From assembly GCA_002429425.1 (NCBI GenBank), contig DIZR01000027.1, positions 458 through 6,577 of the forward strand: a stretch of DNA of 6,120 bases. Direction: 5' to 3'. The notes under the pieces are model-generated. The model did no database searches, had not been told where the DNA came from, and saw only the letters and a list, made by a program, of their open reading frames with translations. Made by a program: the position numbers and the translations under genes. This stretch comes from Patescibacteria group bacterium UBA6023. GTDB lineage: Bacteria; Patescibacteriota; Minisyncoccia; Phycocordibacterales; UBA6899. Shown here one piece after another: positions 5,371-6,120 of this stretch (its first letter is position 1; every line of letters begins with the position of its first letter).

Positions 5371-5889
5371 ATGGCAACAATACTTCTTCTTATCGCACAG
5401 AAAGATTTTCAAACAAAAGAATATGGTGACACAAAACACACCCTCGAAGATGCGGGACATACGGTAGTGACGGGAAGTAATGAGCGAGGAATTGCACAAT
5501 CGAATATTCATGAAGAGGTCACGGTAGATGTGGCACTTCGTGATGTGCATGCCACTGATTACGATGGGGTATTCGCGATTGGTGGACCTGGTGCACTTCT
5601 TTCTCTCGATAATGTCGAGACTGTGCGCATTATGACCGAAGCAAAAGGAAATGGGAAAATGCTGTATGGTGCTATCTGTATTGCACCACGTATCCTCGTG
5701 AAGGCAGGTTTACTCCAGGGTATGCATATTACCGGGTGGGACAATGACGGAAAGTTCGGGACTATTTGTGAGAATGGAGGCGCTATTCATGAATTGCGTC
5801 CCGTCGTTTCCGATGAACGCGTCATTACCGCAAATGGCCCGCAGTCCGCAAAAGATTTTGGTGAAGCTATCAACAAGGCGTTGGCATAG
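5371..5889 (+). CDS. DJ-1/PfpI family protein (class I glutamine amidotransferase-like)
   Basis: The 172-residue protein is a single DJ-1/PfpI domain of normal length. MATILLLIAQKDFQTKEY gives the first strand and the conserved acidic residue, probably Glu17. GVFAIGGPGA at 66-75 is the glycine-rich loop. YGAICIAPRIL at 99-109 is the nucleophile elbow with Cys103. VVSDERVITANGPQSAKDFG at 145-164 is the typical C-terminal strand and loop. The residue after the Cys is Ile, not the His of PfpI proteases. The CxxP form resembles human DJ-1 (CAGP), so a protease role is less likely. Members include chaperone/glyoxalase-like and oxidative-stress proteins, and the exact activity cannot be fixed. The upstream ATG at 5230 in the same frame lies in the lexA region and before the promoter, so the start at 5371 is chosen. 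The DUF167 gene follows after 11 nt, probably in the same transcript. Confidence 0.88.
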   Translation: MATILLLIAQKDFQTKEYGDTKHTLEDAGHTVVTGSNERGIAQSNIHEEVTVDVALRDVHATDYDGVFAIGGPGALLSLDNVETVRIMTEAKGNGKMLYGAICIAPRILVKAGLLQGMHITGWDNDGKFGTICENGGAIHELRPVVSDERVITANGPQSAKDFGEAINKALA

Positions 5890-5900
5890 CACTCGTCACC

Positions 5901-6120
5901 ATGAAAGAATATCGTATAAAAGTCATTGCTGACCAAAAACATGAAAGTGTTGAAACCGCCAAAGATGGGCGCTTATTTGTTTCAGTAAAAGCAAAACGAG
6001 AAGAGGGGAAAGCGAACGTGCGCGCAAAACAAGTGCTTGCAAAATTTCTAGGTATACACGAAGAAGATATCGTCATTATCAAGGGTCACACGCAGGCGAC
6101 AAAGACGATACGTCTTCGTT
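5901..6120 (+). CDS. YggU/DUF167 family protein (3' end outside window)
   Basis: ATG at 5901 opens a frame that runs off the window after 73 codons. The visible part matches the small DUF167 (YggU) fold. A basic strand pair (MKEYRIKVIA, GRLFVSVKAK) is followed by the signature REEGKANVRAKQVLAKFLGI at 33-52, corresponding to the family pattern P.dGkAN.al...LA..l. EEDIVIIKGHTQATKTIRLR then matches the family's strand and the s/t..K..ri ending. Members are around 75-100 residues, so only a short tail is missing. The biochemical role of the family is not established, so none is given. It follows the DJ-1-like gene by 11 nt without a Shine-Dalgarno or a visible promoter, which implies co-transcription. 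Confidence 0.85.
   Translation, partial: MKEYRIKVIADQKHESVETAKDGRLFVSVKAKREEGKANVRAKQVLAKFLGIHEEDIVIIKGHTQATKTIRLR

Overview
The window is bacterial chromosome from a compact, moderately AT-rich genome. It carries eight recognisable protein genes, two of them cut by the window edges, and one small hypothetical ORF. Gaps are short: 6 nt between lexA and dinB, 11 nt between the DJ-1-like gene and the DUF167 gene, and 20 nt between the convergent trhO and dedA stops. No start codon has a convincing Shine-Dalgarno sequence. The gene mix, the compactness and the promoter style suggest a Candidatus Patescibacteria (CPR; Parcubacteria-like) genome. That placement is inference from overall resemblance, not from a marker gene. 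There are no tRNA or rRNA genes, CRISPR arrays or mobile elements.

Layout. Positions 1-347 (+): C-terminal part of a VanY-type D,D-carboxypeptidase. 412-579 (+): a 55-aa acidic, proline-rich hypothetical ORF. 615-922 (+): a good promoter, a leader of about 75 nt with two AU-rich hairpins, and a cold-shock-domain protein, closed by a hairpin/T-run terminator at 938-973. 1027-1938 (+): TrhO-type tRNA uridine-34 hydroxylase. 1959-2567 (-): DedA-family membrane protein. 2637-3239 (+): membrane-anchored or secreted thermonuclease-like protein, divergent from dedA, with abutting -35 boxes. 3240-3466: convergent intergenic region with open but start-less frames. 3467-5293 (-): a lexA-dinB operon headed by a perfect Gram-positive-type LexA box. 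5371-5889 (+): DJ-1/PfpI-family protein. 5901-end (+): YggU/DUF167 protein.

How the genes work together. The clearest functional unit is the SOS module. LexA keeps its DNA-binding domain, its Ala-Gly cleavage site and its Ser/Lys dyad. It is co-transcribed with a Y-family translesion polymerase. A 14-bp box matching CGAACRNRYGTTCG fills most of the spacer between the -35 and -10 elements of the operon promoter, so LexA should repress itself and the polymerase until DNA damage. The remaining genes are separate units for housekeeping, envelope and stress functions.

The most notable signal is in the promoters. For five independently transcribed genes (trhO, dedA, the nuclease, lexA and the DJ-1-like gene) the best -10 hexamer ends exactly 6 nt before the start codon, so transcription should begin at or next to the first base of the start codon. 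This implies leaderless mRNAs. It also revises two starts: trhO to 1027, and dedA to a GTG at 2567 rather than the ATG at 2585. The cold-shock gene is the exception, with a long structured leader.
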